From the NCBI RefSeq assembly GCF_002835465.1, contig NZ_PIZM01000001.1, positions 434,001 to 498,000 of the forward strand: a stretch of 64,000 nt of DNA. The letters are read 5' to 3'. The stretch comes from Psychromonas sp. psych-6C06. Its GTDB lineage: Bacteria; Pseudomonadota; Gammaproteobacteria; Enterobacterales; Psychromonadaceae. Made by a program: the position numbers and the translations under genes. Below the pieces are notes generated by a model. That model did not search any database. It was given only the letters and a program-made list of their open reading frames with translations, and was not told the origin of the DNA. Shown in pieces: positions 50,604 through 58,763 of the stretch; positions within the stretch are counted from its first letter, which is position 1; the number at the start of each line of letters is the position of its first letter.

Positions 50604-51251
50604 ATGAAAACCGAGAGTTTACTGAACACCTTAACACAGCGCATTTGGGATTATCATTTGATGCACCATGAGTTACAAAAAAGCGATTGTATTTTTGTCT
50701 TAGGTAGTAATGATACCCGTGTCGCTGAGCGTGGTGCAGAGCTTTATTTAGCCGGATACGCACCATTGCTTATTTTCTCAGGGGCGGTGGGAAAATTAAC
50801 CGAGGGCTTATTCGATTGCTCTGAAGCCGAACACTTTGCTAAAGTAGCAATCGAGATGGGCGTCCCTGAATCTGCAATCTTAATTGAAGATAAAGCCACC
50901 AATACTGGCGAAAATATCAGTTTAACCATGGCACTATTAGCAGAAAAAGGGTTGAGTCCACAATCGTATATCGTGGTGCAAAAGCCATTTATGGAGCGAC
51001 GCGCCTTTGCTGTATTCAGACAATATTTACCCGATCAACCGCTGTTGATCACCTCGCCACAAATTGATTTTAAATGTTATCCCAACGATATTATTAGTCG
51101 TGATGATCTGATCAATGTAATGGTAGGAGATTTACAACGCATTCGAGAATACCCGAAATTAGGTTTTCAAATCGCTCAACCTATTCCCGATGATGTTTGG
51201 CTTGCCTTTGAGCAACTTGTTGAAATGGGCTATAACAAACATCTGATTTAA
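50604..51251 (+). CDS. YdcF family (DUF218) protein
   Basis: The 215-residue protein is a DUF218 protein of the YdcF branch, with CIFVLGSNDTRVAERGAELYLAG (split), LIFSGAVGKLTEG, TNTGENI and the final WLAFEQL. YdcF from E. coli binds S-adenosylmethionine but the reaction is unknown. ATG 50604 is preceded by GGGGAGG ten bases upstream; earlier in-frame starts (50553, 50586) lie inside or before that site. It is followed by a GST gene. Confidence 0.85.
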   Translation: MKTESLLNTLTQRIWDYHLMHHELQKSDCIFVLGSNDTRVAERGAELYLAGYAPLLIFSGAVGKLTEGLFDCSEAEHFAKVAIEMGVPESAILIEDKATNTGENISLTMALLAEKGLSPQSYIVVQKPFMERRAFAVFRQYLPDQPLLITSPQIDFKCYPNDIISRDDLINVMVGDLQRIREYPKLGFQIAQPIPDDVWLAFEQLVEMGYNKHLI

Positions 51252-51336
51252 CGATAAAAAATTAAACCTGGATAACAGCACAATGATATAGAATGATAGA
51301 ATTATAGTTGTCACTGTTACTTAATAAAGGATAAAT

Positions 51337-51903
51337 ATGAAAATATACGGTAGCTTTACCTCACCCTTCGTACGCCATTGTCGTATCGCATTGCTAGAAA
51401 CCGAGTTAAGTTGTGAATTTATAGAAACGGATGCAACACAAAGTGCAACGATATCACCGACTAAAAAAGTTCCGTTGTTAGTGGATGGTGATCTTACCTT
51501 AACAGATTCAAGTTCAATTTTACGTTACTTACGCGAAAAATCGGGTACAGGCTTCATGGCTGATATTGTTGATTTTGAACTGTTTAATATGACCAATACG
51601 GTGATGGACGCGTCGGTTAATATTTTCTTTCTAGAAAAGTTTGATAATATCACTGCGGAGCAAAGCCAGTACCTTTCACGTCAGAAAGCGCGGGTATTAT
51701 CAGGGCTTGAAGCCTTAAATGAAGCGCCGATTAATGCACAGTTGCCACTATCTGATGGTTTAATTCGACTTGCTTGTTTCTTAGATTGGGGCATTTATCG
51801 TGAACGTATCAACTTGAAAGCATTAACTAATTTAACCCGTTTGTTGGATGTAGCACGTACCGATAAAAACTTTATTAAAACGGCACCGCCGATTGATGGT
51901 TAA
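51337..51903 (+). CDS. Glutathione S-transferase family protein
   Basis: The 188-residue protein has the GST N-terminal thioredoxin-like domain (MKIYGSFTSPFVRHCRIAL, then KKVPLLVDGDLTLTDSSSIL with the cis-Pro and glutathione-binding Ser). A short helical C-terminal domain follows. SPFVRHC places a Ser/Cys pair near the glutathione thiol, similar to bacterial YfcF/YibF forms. The substrate is unknown. SD AAAGGA is close to the ATG. Confidence 0.86.
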   Translation: MKIYGSFTSPFVRHCRIALLETELSCEFIETDATQSATISPTKKVPLLVDGDLTLTDSSSILRYLREKSGTGFMADIVDFELFNMTNTVMDASVNIFFLEKFDNITAEQSQYLSRQKARVLSGLEALNEAPINAQLPLSDGLIRLACFLDWGIYRERINLKALTNLTRLLDVARTDKNFIKTAPPIDG

Positions 51904-51943
51904 TAAACGCAAATAAAAAAGATCAGCGCCTTGTTAAATTTTT

Positions 51944-51966
51944 CGTAAGCAATAATATTGCTTACG
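51944..51966. repeat. Short perfect palindrome behind the GST gene
   Basis: CGTAAGCAATA and TATTGCTTACG are perfect 11-bp complements around one base, 40 bases after the GST stop and 25 before the MITE. It lacks a T run; it may be an RNA-stabilising end or a weak terminator. Confidence 0.45.
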
Positions 51967-51990
51967 CAGTCATGTGCAGGGGCTTTTACC

Positions 51991-52259
51991 CTAGGGTCTG
52001 TTGATCTTTGCCGTTTAAATTTTGTTCAACACAACGCGTTTTGAGCAAGGCAGACGGGATGTGGCTTAGTCATTCTAAGCGAATTTCGTCTAACACAGGG
52101 CAAAGCGTGTTGTGTTGAACCCGAAGGGCAACATTTGTTGACCATTTTTACTGCGTTTTCGCCTATTGATGTGGAATAACCACACGGCATAGGCTCAGCC
52201 TTGTATAAATAGCCAACAAATTGTTGCAAAAATAAACTTGAAAGATCAACAGACCCTAG
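51991..52259. mobile_element. Intact MITE-like element, family A, inserted at the end of the PPTase gene
   Basis: Inverted ends GGTCTGTTGATCTTT (left, 51995) and AAAGATCAACAGACC (right, to 52255) bound 261 bp. Direct CTAG copies flank them, so a 4-bp target duplication of the IS5 type is possible; a 2-bp TA duplication (IS630-like) also fits. Inside is a second inverted pair (GTTCAACACAAC at 52024 and GTTGTGTTGAAC ending 52120) around a small GCTTAG/CTAAGC hairpin. No transposase is encoded. The right CTAG contains the stop codon of the neighbouring PPTase gene. Related pieces lie at 5036-5110 and 30969-31026. Confidence 0.82.
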
Positions 52260-53023
52260 TAAGAATCAAAAAGTTGCTTGCTTTTTTGATTTGAAATCAA
52301 ACGAATTGTGGGTTTATTGTCACTATTTTGTTGCCCATGAACAGATAAACCAATGCAATGCTTATCATCTGGAAATAGCAGTGCTTGATAACAATCTTCG
52401 GGTGATTGTTGTTTTGATGTCAATTCTTCTTTAGGCACAAAAGAGAGGTTAATATTATCGTTGAAATGCGATGTGTGAGCCTCTTTTACCTCAAAGCTAA
52501 AAGTATCTAAGCCTTGGCTGATCCCTAAGCCCGTTGCTTTTACAAAGGCTTCCTTTAATGTCCAATATTCAAAAAAACGAGTTGGCGCCGCAATAATACG
52601 TTGAGCTTCCTGACGGGAAAAAAAACGTTTGACGATAGCGTTAACATTTACTGTTCGAAATCTATTTTCGATATCGCAACCGATATCCTTATCAAGGCAA
52701 AGTGCACAGACTATCAATTCATCGTTATGACTTAAATTAAAGCGCAGTGGTAGGGGAGCCTGATAGAGCTCTGGTTTACCAAGTTTACTGATTGTAAATT
52801 GCCAGTCTGCAGGCAAGAGCGTCGCATACTCTGAGAGTAGCAATCGTATAAAAATTCGAGTGACCAGAGCGGTGTGTTTGGCGGTGTCATTTCGGTAGCG
52901 ATCTACTTTTTCCGATTCTGCGTGACTTAATAACCCCTGTAGGCCCTGAGTTAACTTTACCTGTTTAGGATCGATAGTCCAAAGGTGGATTTCGTTCTCA
53001 CTGAGTGGAATCGTTATTGTCAT
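52256..53023 (-). CDS. 4'-phosphopantetheinyl transferase, Sfp type
   Basis: The 255-residue enzyme moves phosphopantetheine from CoA to carrier-protein Ser residues. Key motifs are KPELYQAPLPLRFNLSHND with the substrate His, IGCDIEN (metal-binding Asp/Glu) and FFEYWTLKEAFVKATGLGI. ATG 53023 (MTITIPLSENE) is chosen; the frame is open 24 codons further upstream without similarity to the family. No polyketide, fatty-acid synthase or siderophore gene is in the window. In marine relatives an Sfp-type PPTase (pfaE) serves PUFA synthases, so such a partner elsewhere is possible. The stop codon TAG lies in the CTAG flank of the adjoining MITE. Confidence 0.9.
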   Translation of the reverse strand: MTITIPLSENEIHLWTIDPKQVKLTQGLQGLLSHAESEKVDRYRNDTAKHTALVTRIFIRLLLSEYATLLPADWQFTISKLGKPELYQAPLPLRFNLSHNDELIVCALCLDKDIGCDIENRFRTVNVNAIVKRFFSRQEAQRIIAAPTRFFEYWTLKEAFVKATGLGISQGLDTFSFEVKEAHTSHFNDNINLSFVPKEELTSKQQSPEDCYQALLFPDDKHCIGLSVHGQQNSDNKPTIRLISNQKSKQLFDSY

Positions 53024-53143
53024 TAAAAACCTAGACTGGATAATAGGGTAAAATATGAGGGTGAAAATTTTAAGCTGGAATAGTCTAGATAGCAAAAAGG
53101 AGGATAAATCCCCCTTTGTATATGCATCATATCGCGCAAAAAA

Positions 53144-53452
53144 TTACTTTTTAAGTTGTGCTGTCGCAGGTTTGAATGAATTAATTTTTTTATTCACTTC
53201 ACGACGCTCTTTAGAAAGCTCTGCACCAACGATGATATGATCATCAACACGATCTTCATAGTCGCATAACATGTTTTTAATGATCGCTTTGATATCATTC
53301 TGATCCATGTCTGCAGTAATGTAGTCTACTAGGTTACCTAATAGCTCAACACGTTTACGGTTATCACGAATCTTTTTATCGTTATCGAGAATTTCACGCT
53401 TTAATTTGTTTTTACGGCGTGTATTTTTTACTAGTTCAAGTACATTCGACAT
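53144..53452 (-). CDS. yeeX: DUF496 family protein YeeX
   Basis: The 102-residue helical protein matches YeeX almost end to end: [34 protein letters not shown] split at KRVELL, and [20 protein letters not shown]. It is a coiled-coil protein of unknown function, conserved in enteric bacteria and Vibrio. It has its own 200-base upstream gap and is divergent from nothing; it lies downstream of the SpoU gene on the same strand. Confidence 0.92.
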   Translation of the reverse strand: MSNVLELVKNTRRKNKLKREILDNDKKIRDNRKRVELLGNLVDYITADMDQNDIKAIIKNMLCDYEDRVDDHIIVGAELSKERREVNKKINSFKPATAQLKK

Positions 53453-53652
53453 TTGTTATACCTTTTTTATCATTGTATTTTTTATGTTCTTATTTCCTGC
53501 TTTTCTATTATACCTATTGATAAGCATAACGCTGTTTTATTTTAAAAATAATAGCAGCTAATCGCAATATTATTGTGTTGTATCATTAATTTAATTATTT
53601 GTGAATGCATTTGTTATTAATAATTCATGACATGTTTAATTAACACTTCCAG

Positions 53653-54165
53653 TTAAGCATCGCGGACCTTAACTCGGTTGTTATTATCACGACTGCGCTT
53701 TATTAGTTCGTTATCAGTATTGAACTGTTTTGATTTTGATAACCGATCATACAGTAATACATTCACTGTTGCGGCTAAGTTCATACAACCGATAGTTGGC
53801 ACATATACCACCGCATCTGCTTGGTTGATTAGGCTCTGTTTTAGTGTCCCATCTTCAGGGCCAAATAGATATAACGCTTTCTCTGGGTGGATGAAACTAG
53901 GTAGCGGAATTGCGCCTTCGACGAGATCGACACAGATAACTTTGACATCATCTTTTTTATTATCCAGTAGCTGTGCTTGTTGAGTCAGCGGAATAGTACT
54001 CGTTACTTTTTTGGTATCGGTATTAAGCTTCACGGCACGATCGTATCGAGTTCCCGTATAAACGACTCTATCAACTTCATAGCAACCTGCTGCACGCATT
54101 ACTGCACCTACATTAGTCGCACTTTTAGGATCACTTAATCCAATGGTGACGCTTTGCTTTGTCAT
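53653..54165 (-). CDS. SpoU/TrmH family RNA methyltransferase, copy 2
   Basis: This is a second, 170-residue catalytic-only SPOUT methyltransferase. It has VTIGLSDPKSATNVGAVMRAAGCY (split), ALYLFGPEDGTLKQSLINQAD (split) and VYVPTIGCMNLAATVNVLLYDRL (split), corresponding to motifs 1-3. The second motif is GPEDGT where most family members have GxExxG. I start at the ATG of MTKQSVTIGL (54165); an in-frame earlier ATG at 54189 would add MHKNIRNS. It differs from copy 1 at 49898 in all three motifs, so they are not recent duplicates. Confidence 0.84.
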   Translation of the reverse strand: MTKQSVTIGLSDPKSATNVGAVMRAAGCYEVDRVVYTGTRYDRAVKLNTDTKKVTSTIPLTQQAQLLDNKKDDVKVICVDLVEGAIPLPSFIHPEKALYLFGPEDGTLKQSLINQADAVVYVPTIGCMNLAATVNVLLYDRLSKSKQFNTDNELIKRSRDNNNRVKVRDA

Positions 54166-54315
54166 AGAATTTCTTATATTTTTATGCAATTAAATGTGCT
54201 GATATTTTAACGAGAGTGGCAAAATTATGCAAAACATCAAACATTGATTTTTCGTTGATTAGCGAAGTTCCCTTTGAGGTATTACGCTTTATTAAGCGCT
54301 GATATGAGGTAATCG

Positions 54316-55770
54316 ATGGTAGCTAAAATTAAAAGAACCGAGCAACAATGGGTTCGTATCTTATCAAAAAATGAGTTACCCGCTATCACCTCAGTGGCTA
54401 CCATGTTAGATAAATTTTCCGATAACGATACGGCCTCTATTCCTTATTTAAGTAAAGCGATTTTACATGATCAAGGGCTTTCCTCTTGCCTGTTAAAAGT
54501 GGTAAACAATACACCTCGCATTGCCGTTTCCCGTGTTAATACCGTTTCTCGCGCTGCCATTGTTTTAGGTATACGTGCAGTAAAAAATATCTGCCTGACA
54601 TCAAAAGTGTTAGGGGGGTTATTAGCAAGTCAAAATTTATCACCTGAAATCCATCATCGTTTAACGATGCTCATGGCAAATGCTTTTTATGCCGGCCTAT
54701 TGGCTAAAATGATGGTGCCTAATCACAGTGAAGATACACAAGAGCAAGTCTATTTAGCGGCTATGATGTACAACATTGGCGAGACATCATTTTGGAGTAC
54801 CCCAAATGAGTGTGCAAATATACTAATAAAAGAAGCGGGTTTACCCTCTGAAAAATTCCAACAGCGTTGTGAACAATTATTGTCTTTTGATTTTAACGCG
54901 TTGAGCATTGGCCTCGCTAAAACATGGAATTTAGGGGAGCTGTTAATTAAATCATTAGATTCACCTGAGTCAAGAACCGTCGAGATGCAAACTATCAGCC
55001 TTGCAAATCAATTAAGTGAAGCGATTTCTCAGCCTCCAGAAAATAAGCTGATATTTGATAATATTTTAAAGCGTATCTGCGTCAATATGAAAATTGAGGT
55101 GAAGTTTTTAAAACAGCGCATTGAGCAAACTCGTGAGCTAGCTATCCAACTGCTAAGTGCTTATGGCGCATCGATATTAGAGCATCATATTAAACCCTTG
55201 CCAGTTGCGAGTGACTTTATTAATCCAGTCTCTAGTACATTTCTGCTAGAAATAAGCAAAGAGAGGGCCTTACTTACGACGGTTAAAAGCTTGACTCAGT
55301 TATGTAAACAGAGCCATAACATTAATGACTATTTAACTTTAACCCTACAACAAAGTGCAATTACTTTAGGGTTTGATCGTTGTGTCTTTTGGATGTTGAG
55401 TGCAGACAGGAAAAAAATAGAAGCTCGTAGTTGCTATGATAAAGCTGGTAATTTACAAACATTACACCGCTGTTTACATATCAGTAATAATGTTAATCTG
55501 ATTAGCCATGTATTAGAAATGGATAAAGCGATTATTGTGGAGAGCCCAAGAGATCCTAAATGGTCAACATATATCACTATTGAACTGACAAAATTAGTGG
55601 CTGGTGGAACAATATGCCTTGCACCAGTTAAATTGGATAATAAGATTATCGGTATTGTAAGTGGTCAGCATTTGTCTGAATGTGAGAAAATCAGCGCTGA
55701 TGACTTCTCACAATTTTGTTTTTTGATTGAACATTTAAACATCTGTTTAAGTTTTATAGCGCCTCGTTAA
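54316..55770 (+). CDS. HDOD-GAF signalling protein
   Basis: The 484-residue protein has an N-terminal HDOD domain (about 20-220), recognised by ELPAITSVATMLDKF, AILHDQGLSSCLLKVVNN and VSRAAIVLGIRAVKNICL. The C-terminal half is GAF-like (about 330-480, LTLTLQQSAITLGFDRCVFWML split, LAPVKLDNKIIGIVSGQHL). HDOD proteins lack HD-GYP catalytic residues and act as scaffolds in c-di-GMP, motility or stress signalling. No adjacent signalling gene is co-directional. Its stop overlaps the stop of the convergent DUF2750 gene. Confidence 0.84.
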   Translation: MVAKIKRTEQQWVRILSKNELPAITSVATMLDKFSDNDTASIPYLSKAILHDQGLSSCLLKVVNNTPRIAVSRVNTVSRAAIVLGIRAVKNICLTSKVLGGLLASQNLSPEIHHRLTMLMANAFYAGLLAKMMVPNHSEDTQEQVYLAAMMYNIGETSFWSTPNECANILIKEAGLPSEKFQQRCEQLLSFDFNALSIGLAKTWNLGELLIKSLDSPESRTVEMQTISLANQLSEAISQPPENKLIFDNILKRICVNMKIEVKFLKQRIEQTRELAIQLLSAYGASILEHHIKPLPVASDFINPVSSTFLLEISKERALLTTVKSLTQLCKQSHNINDYLTLTLQQSAITLGFDRCVFWMLSADRKKIEARSCYDKAGNLQTLHRCLHISNNVNLISHVLEMDKAIIVESPRDPKWSTYITIELTKLVAGGTICLAPVKLDNKIIGIVSGQHLSECEKISADDFSQFCFLIEHLNICLSFIAPR

Positions 55771-56126
55771 AGTGCTTCAATCTCAGTTAAACGTTGCGTT
55801 AGTTCAGCAAGGTCAACTTCAACGTCATCCTTTGTTTCTTCAGCCCAGTTCAAACCAATCACCACATTATCTGCTAAAAGATCATCTACCCAGTACTCAA
55901 ACCAATCTGCCAATGTGATAGCTGTAGCAGTATAGTCTTTCCATTCATCAATACAATGTGCCTGGGCAAGCGTTTGTGTTGACCATAAAGGCATCACCTC
56001 TGTTTCTTCAAATTGAATTGAATCAAGTACGACCCAGTCTTGTGTTGCACTATCTTGAAGCGCCCAAAGTTTCTGTGTTGGTTTTACGTCATTTAAAAAT
56101 AATTCAAGTATTTGTGAAATGTTCAT
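55767..56126 (-). CDS. DUF2750 family protein
   Basis: The 119-residue acidic protein fits DUF2750: KLWALQDSATQDWVVLDS, then VMPLWSTQTLAQAHCI, and DWFEYWVDDLLADNVVIGLNW (split). Function unknown; members are cytosolic and tend to be single genes. It overlaps the end of the HDOD-GAF gene by four bases (tail to tail). Confidence 0.8.
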   Translation of the reverse strand: MNISQILELFLNDVKPTQKLWALQDSATQDWVVLDSIQFEETEVMPLWSTQTLAQAHCIDEWKDYTATAITLADWFEYWVDDLLADNVVIGLNWAEETKDDVEVDLAELTQRLTEIEAL

Positions 56127-56264
56127 AATATTCTCTTATATGATGGGAGCGATTATGTACGCATAGTACACCGATTTGCGTCAAAGGAGCTATTGCTTTA
56201 TTCGTGCTTAGCATTGCAATTTTATTATATTTGCATCAATTATAAAAATAACTGACAATAAAGG

Positions 56265-56280
56265 CTGTTTTTATATACAG
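56265..56280. promoter_or_regulatory. LexA (SOS) box upstream of dinB
   Basis: CTGTTTTTATATACAG matches the CTG-N10-CAG LexA consensus with the inner CTGT/ACAG. It lies eight bases before the dinB start and just behind a TTGCAT-17-GACAAT promoter candidate, a position suited to repression. Confidence 0.88.
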
Positions 56281-56288
56281 GCTTTAAT

Positions 56289-57374
56289 GTGTCCGATTTA
56301 ACAGTTCAACCACAACGAAAAATAATTCATATCGACATGGATTGCTTCTATGCGGCTGTTGAGATGCGAGATAATCCTGAATATCGTGATATCCCGTTGG
56401 CTATTGGTGGCAAGGTTGATCGTCGGAGCGTGCTTTCTACCTGTAACTATTTAGCACGTCGTTTCGGTGTACGTTCAGCAATGCCGAGCTATAAAGCAAA
56501 ACAACTGTGCCCAGAATTAGTGATTATTCCGGGACGGATGCAAGTTTATGTTGATATTTCGAAACAGATACGTGCTATTTTCGAACGGTATACTGATCTA
56601 ATTGAGCCACTTTCTCTTGATGAAGCTTTTCTAGATGTGAGTGAGTGTAAGCTGTTTCAAGGATCTGCAACCTATATTGCTCAGGATATTTGCCGTACAA
56701 TTTTTGAAGAGCTACAACTTACTGCTTCAGCAGGCGTTGCATCGGTAAAATTTCTGGCGAAAATTGCTTCCGATGAAAACAAACCTAATGGTATCTGTGT
56801 TATTCCTCCCGATAAAATTAGCGCTTTTGTTAAAACCTTACCATTAAAGAAAATCCCCGGAGTTGGAAAAGTAGCACAACAAAAATTAGCTGACAAAGGT
56901 CTATATTATTGTGCCGATGTACAGCAATATCCACAATCAAAGTTGCTTAAGGAGTTTGGAAAATTAGGTGGTGCATTGCTAGACTTTAGTCAAGGTATCG
57001 ATCGTCGTGAAGTACAGCCTTTTAGAGAGAGAAAATCCTTAGCTGTAGAACATACCTTTAGTTATGATATTTCAGGAGAAATACAATGTACTGAAAAATT
57101 AATCCCATTATTTGAAGAGCTAACAAAGCGCTTGCAAAAAATACTCGATGAAAAGATGGTTGTAAAAATGGGCGTTAAAATTAAGTTTTCTGATTTCAGT
57201 ATTAAAAATACAGAGCGTCAATCGACAGAGTTATCCATCACTTCTTTTAAGGTATTATTACATCATCTATTGCACAAAAGTCCGGTTAAACCGATTCGTT
57301 TAATGGGAATTTCTGTCGGGCTTGCTCCGCGTAAAGAGCAACAAAAAGCGGTACAATTAAACCTATTAGAATAG
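56289..57374 (+). CDS. dinB: DNA polymerase IV DinB
   Basis: Pol IV is the Y-family translesion polymerase induced by DNA damage. The 361-residue protein has the catalytic residues in IHIDMDCFYAAVEMRDN and SLDEAFLDV, the helix-hairpin-helix LKKIPGVGKVAQQKLADKG (split), and a little-finger domain (SLAVEHTFSYDI onward). It ends with the clamp-binding-like QLNLLE. GTG 56289 is used; an overlapping ATG at 56287 is out of frame. A LexA box covers the leader. An SDR gene follows by 10 bases and may be SOS-co-regulated. Confidence 0.96.
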   Translation: MSDLTVQPQRKIIHIDMDCFYAAVEMRDNPEYRDIPLAIGGKVDRRSVLSTCNYLARRFGVRSAMPSYKAKQLCPELVIIPGRMQVYVDISKQIRAIFERYTDLIEPLSLDEAFLDVSECKLFQGSATYIAQDICRTIFEELQLTASAGVASVKFLAKIASDENKPNGICVIPPDKISAFVKTLPLKKIPGVGKVAQQKLADKGLYYCADVQQYPQSKLLKEFGKLGGALLDFSQGIDRREVQPFRERKSLAVEHTFSYDISGEIQCTEKLIPLFEELTKRLQKILDEKMVVKMGVKIKFSDFSIKNTERQSTELSITSFKVLLHHLLHKSPVKPIRLMGISVGLAPRKEQQKAVQLNLLE

Positions 57375-57384
57375 GAGTTATTCA

Positions 57385-58149
57385 ATGCAAAATACGGTAT
57401 TGGTCACAGGATCAAGTGCAGGCATCGGAGAGGAGTTTGCATGGCAACTTGCTCGCCTCGGCTATAACCTACTTCTCGTTGCGAGACGAACCGATAAACT
57501 CAGTGCGTTACAAAAAGCGATTACGCTTAAATTTCCACGTCAAAAATGTCTCACTCTTGCACTGGATTTGAACGAAGAGTCTGCAACACAAAGTATAAAT
57601 AATTTTGTTGATTTACAGCAGATCGAGCTTGTTGGATTGATCAATAATGCTGGTTTTGGCGCTCGAGGAGCTTTTGCTGAACTGAGTGAGGATCGCCAGC
57701 GAGATATGGTTCAAGTAAACATTCTGTGCCTCACCCGCTTAACACATGCCTTTATCCCTTATCTGAAAAAACAAAAAAATACGTTTATTATTAATGTTGC
57801 TTCAACAGCCGCTTTTCAAGCTGGACCCAATTTAGCAATCTATTATGCCAGTAAAGCCTTTGTCCTTTCATTTAGTGAAGCGCTACATGAAGAGCTAAAA
57901 GGGCAGATACAAGTGAGTGCGTTATGCCCTGGTGCGACTAAGACCGAATTCGCTCAGATTGCTGGAATGTCTGATTCGTTAGTATTTAAAATGCGTGTGA
58001 TGGAGAAACAAGCCGTAGTCTCATTCGCTTTAAAAAATAGGCATAAAGCGATTGCCATTCCTGGGCTAATAAACAAAATAGGGGTAATCATAGTAAAGCT
58101 ATTACCCCGTTCAATTACCCGTAAACTTGCGTTTCAAATCCAAAAATGA
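57385..58149 (+). CDS. Short-chain dehydrogenase/reductase
   Basis: The 254-residue classical SDR has the cofactor motif TGSSAGIGEEFA, a NADP-favouring RR pair (VARRTDKL), NNAGFG and the catalytic Ser, Tyr, Lys in NVASTAAFQAGPNLAIYYASKAF split at AAFQ. The C-terminal helix (LLPRSITRKLAFQIQK) is basic and possibly membrane-associated, as in the DltE/YdfG-like group. The substrate is unknown. It begins 10 bases after dinB and is likely co-transcribed. Confidence 0.87.
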   Translation: MQNTVLVTGSSAGIGEEFAWQLARLGYNLLLVARRTDKLSALQKAITLKFPRQKCLTLALDLNEESATQSINNFVDLQQIELVGLINNAGFGARGAFAELSEDRQRDMVQVNILCLTRLTHAFIPYLKKQKNTFIINVASTAAFQAGPNLAIYYASKAFVLSFSEALHEELKGQIQVSALCPGATKTEFAQIAGMSDSLVFKMRVMEKQAVVSFALKNRHKAIAIPGLINKIGVIIVKLLPRSITRKLAFQIQK

Positions 58150-58156
58150 TCGTCAT

Positions 58157-58753
58157 CTATTGAGTCAGGTTGCTGATGCCATCATAAATAAACTGAATTG
58201 CAAGCGCGGCTAATACAACGCCAAGGAAACGTTTTAAAATTTCATCGCCTGTTTTGCCTATTACTTTTTTTAGATTTTTAGAAATGATCATAAGTACAAA
58301 AGTGAGTAATAATGTAGATATGATTGCAGCCGATACCGCGATGGTTCCTTCTGTGTCGCTTTCCTGTGAAAACAGTAGCAGTGCAAGCGTCAATGTGCCT
58401 GGGCCTGCCAATAAAGGAATCGACATCGGAAATACAGATATATCTCTTTGCTCGCCTGTATTACTGAAATTAACATCAGATGTGATCATTTGAAAGGCAG
58501 TGTAGAACAGCAGTAAGCCACCAGAGATACGCAATGAGTTTATGCTAATACCGAGATGATAAAACAAAGTTTCACCATAATTTCCGAAAAGAATTAGGGT
58601 TAATCCACTGATGATTATCGCTTTGCTTGCCATCACATATCGGTATTTTTTGTCTCCATCATTAACCAAAGAGTTAAAAATAAGTGCGGCCCCGATGGGG
58701 TCGATGATGACAAACAATGCTGTCATCGCATGCAGGTATGCTGACATATCCAT
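58157..58753 (-). CDS. MarC family inner-membrane protein
   Basis: The 198-residue protein has six predicted membrane helices and family signatures ALFVIIDPIGAALIFNSLV at the N terminus, SGGLLLFYTAFQM and IPLLAGPGTLTLALLL. MarC proteins were once linked to multidrug resistance, but a transport role remains unproven. It lies 10 bases downstream of the yjiH-like gene and is translated in the same direction, so the two form an operon. Confidence 0.9.
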   Translation of the reverse strand: MDMSAYLHAMTALFVIIDPIGAALIFNSLVNDGDKKYRYVMASKAIIISGLTLILFGNYGETLFYHLGISINSLRISGGLLLFYTAFQMITSDVNFSNTGEQRDISVFPMSIPLLAGPGTLTLALLLFSQESDTEGTIAVSAAIISTLLLTFVLMIISKNLKKVIGKTGDEILKRFLGVVLAALAIQFIYDGISNLTQ

Positions 58754-58763
58754 ATTTTATTCC

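Noticed and set aside
52285-52300. FNR-like TTGAT...ATCAA inside the PPTase gene
   Set aside because: The spacer is five instead of four bases, and it lies inside coding sequence at the 3' end of a gene, where it would have no target promoter.
49898-54165. The two SpoU methyltransferase genes as a recent duplication
   Set aside because: All three SPOUT motifs differ between them, so they belong to separate subfamilies.
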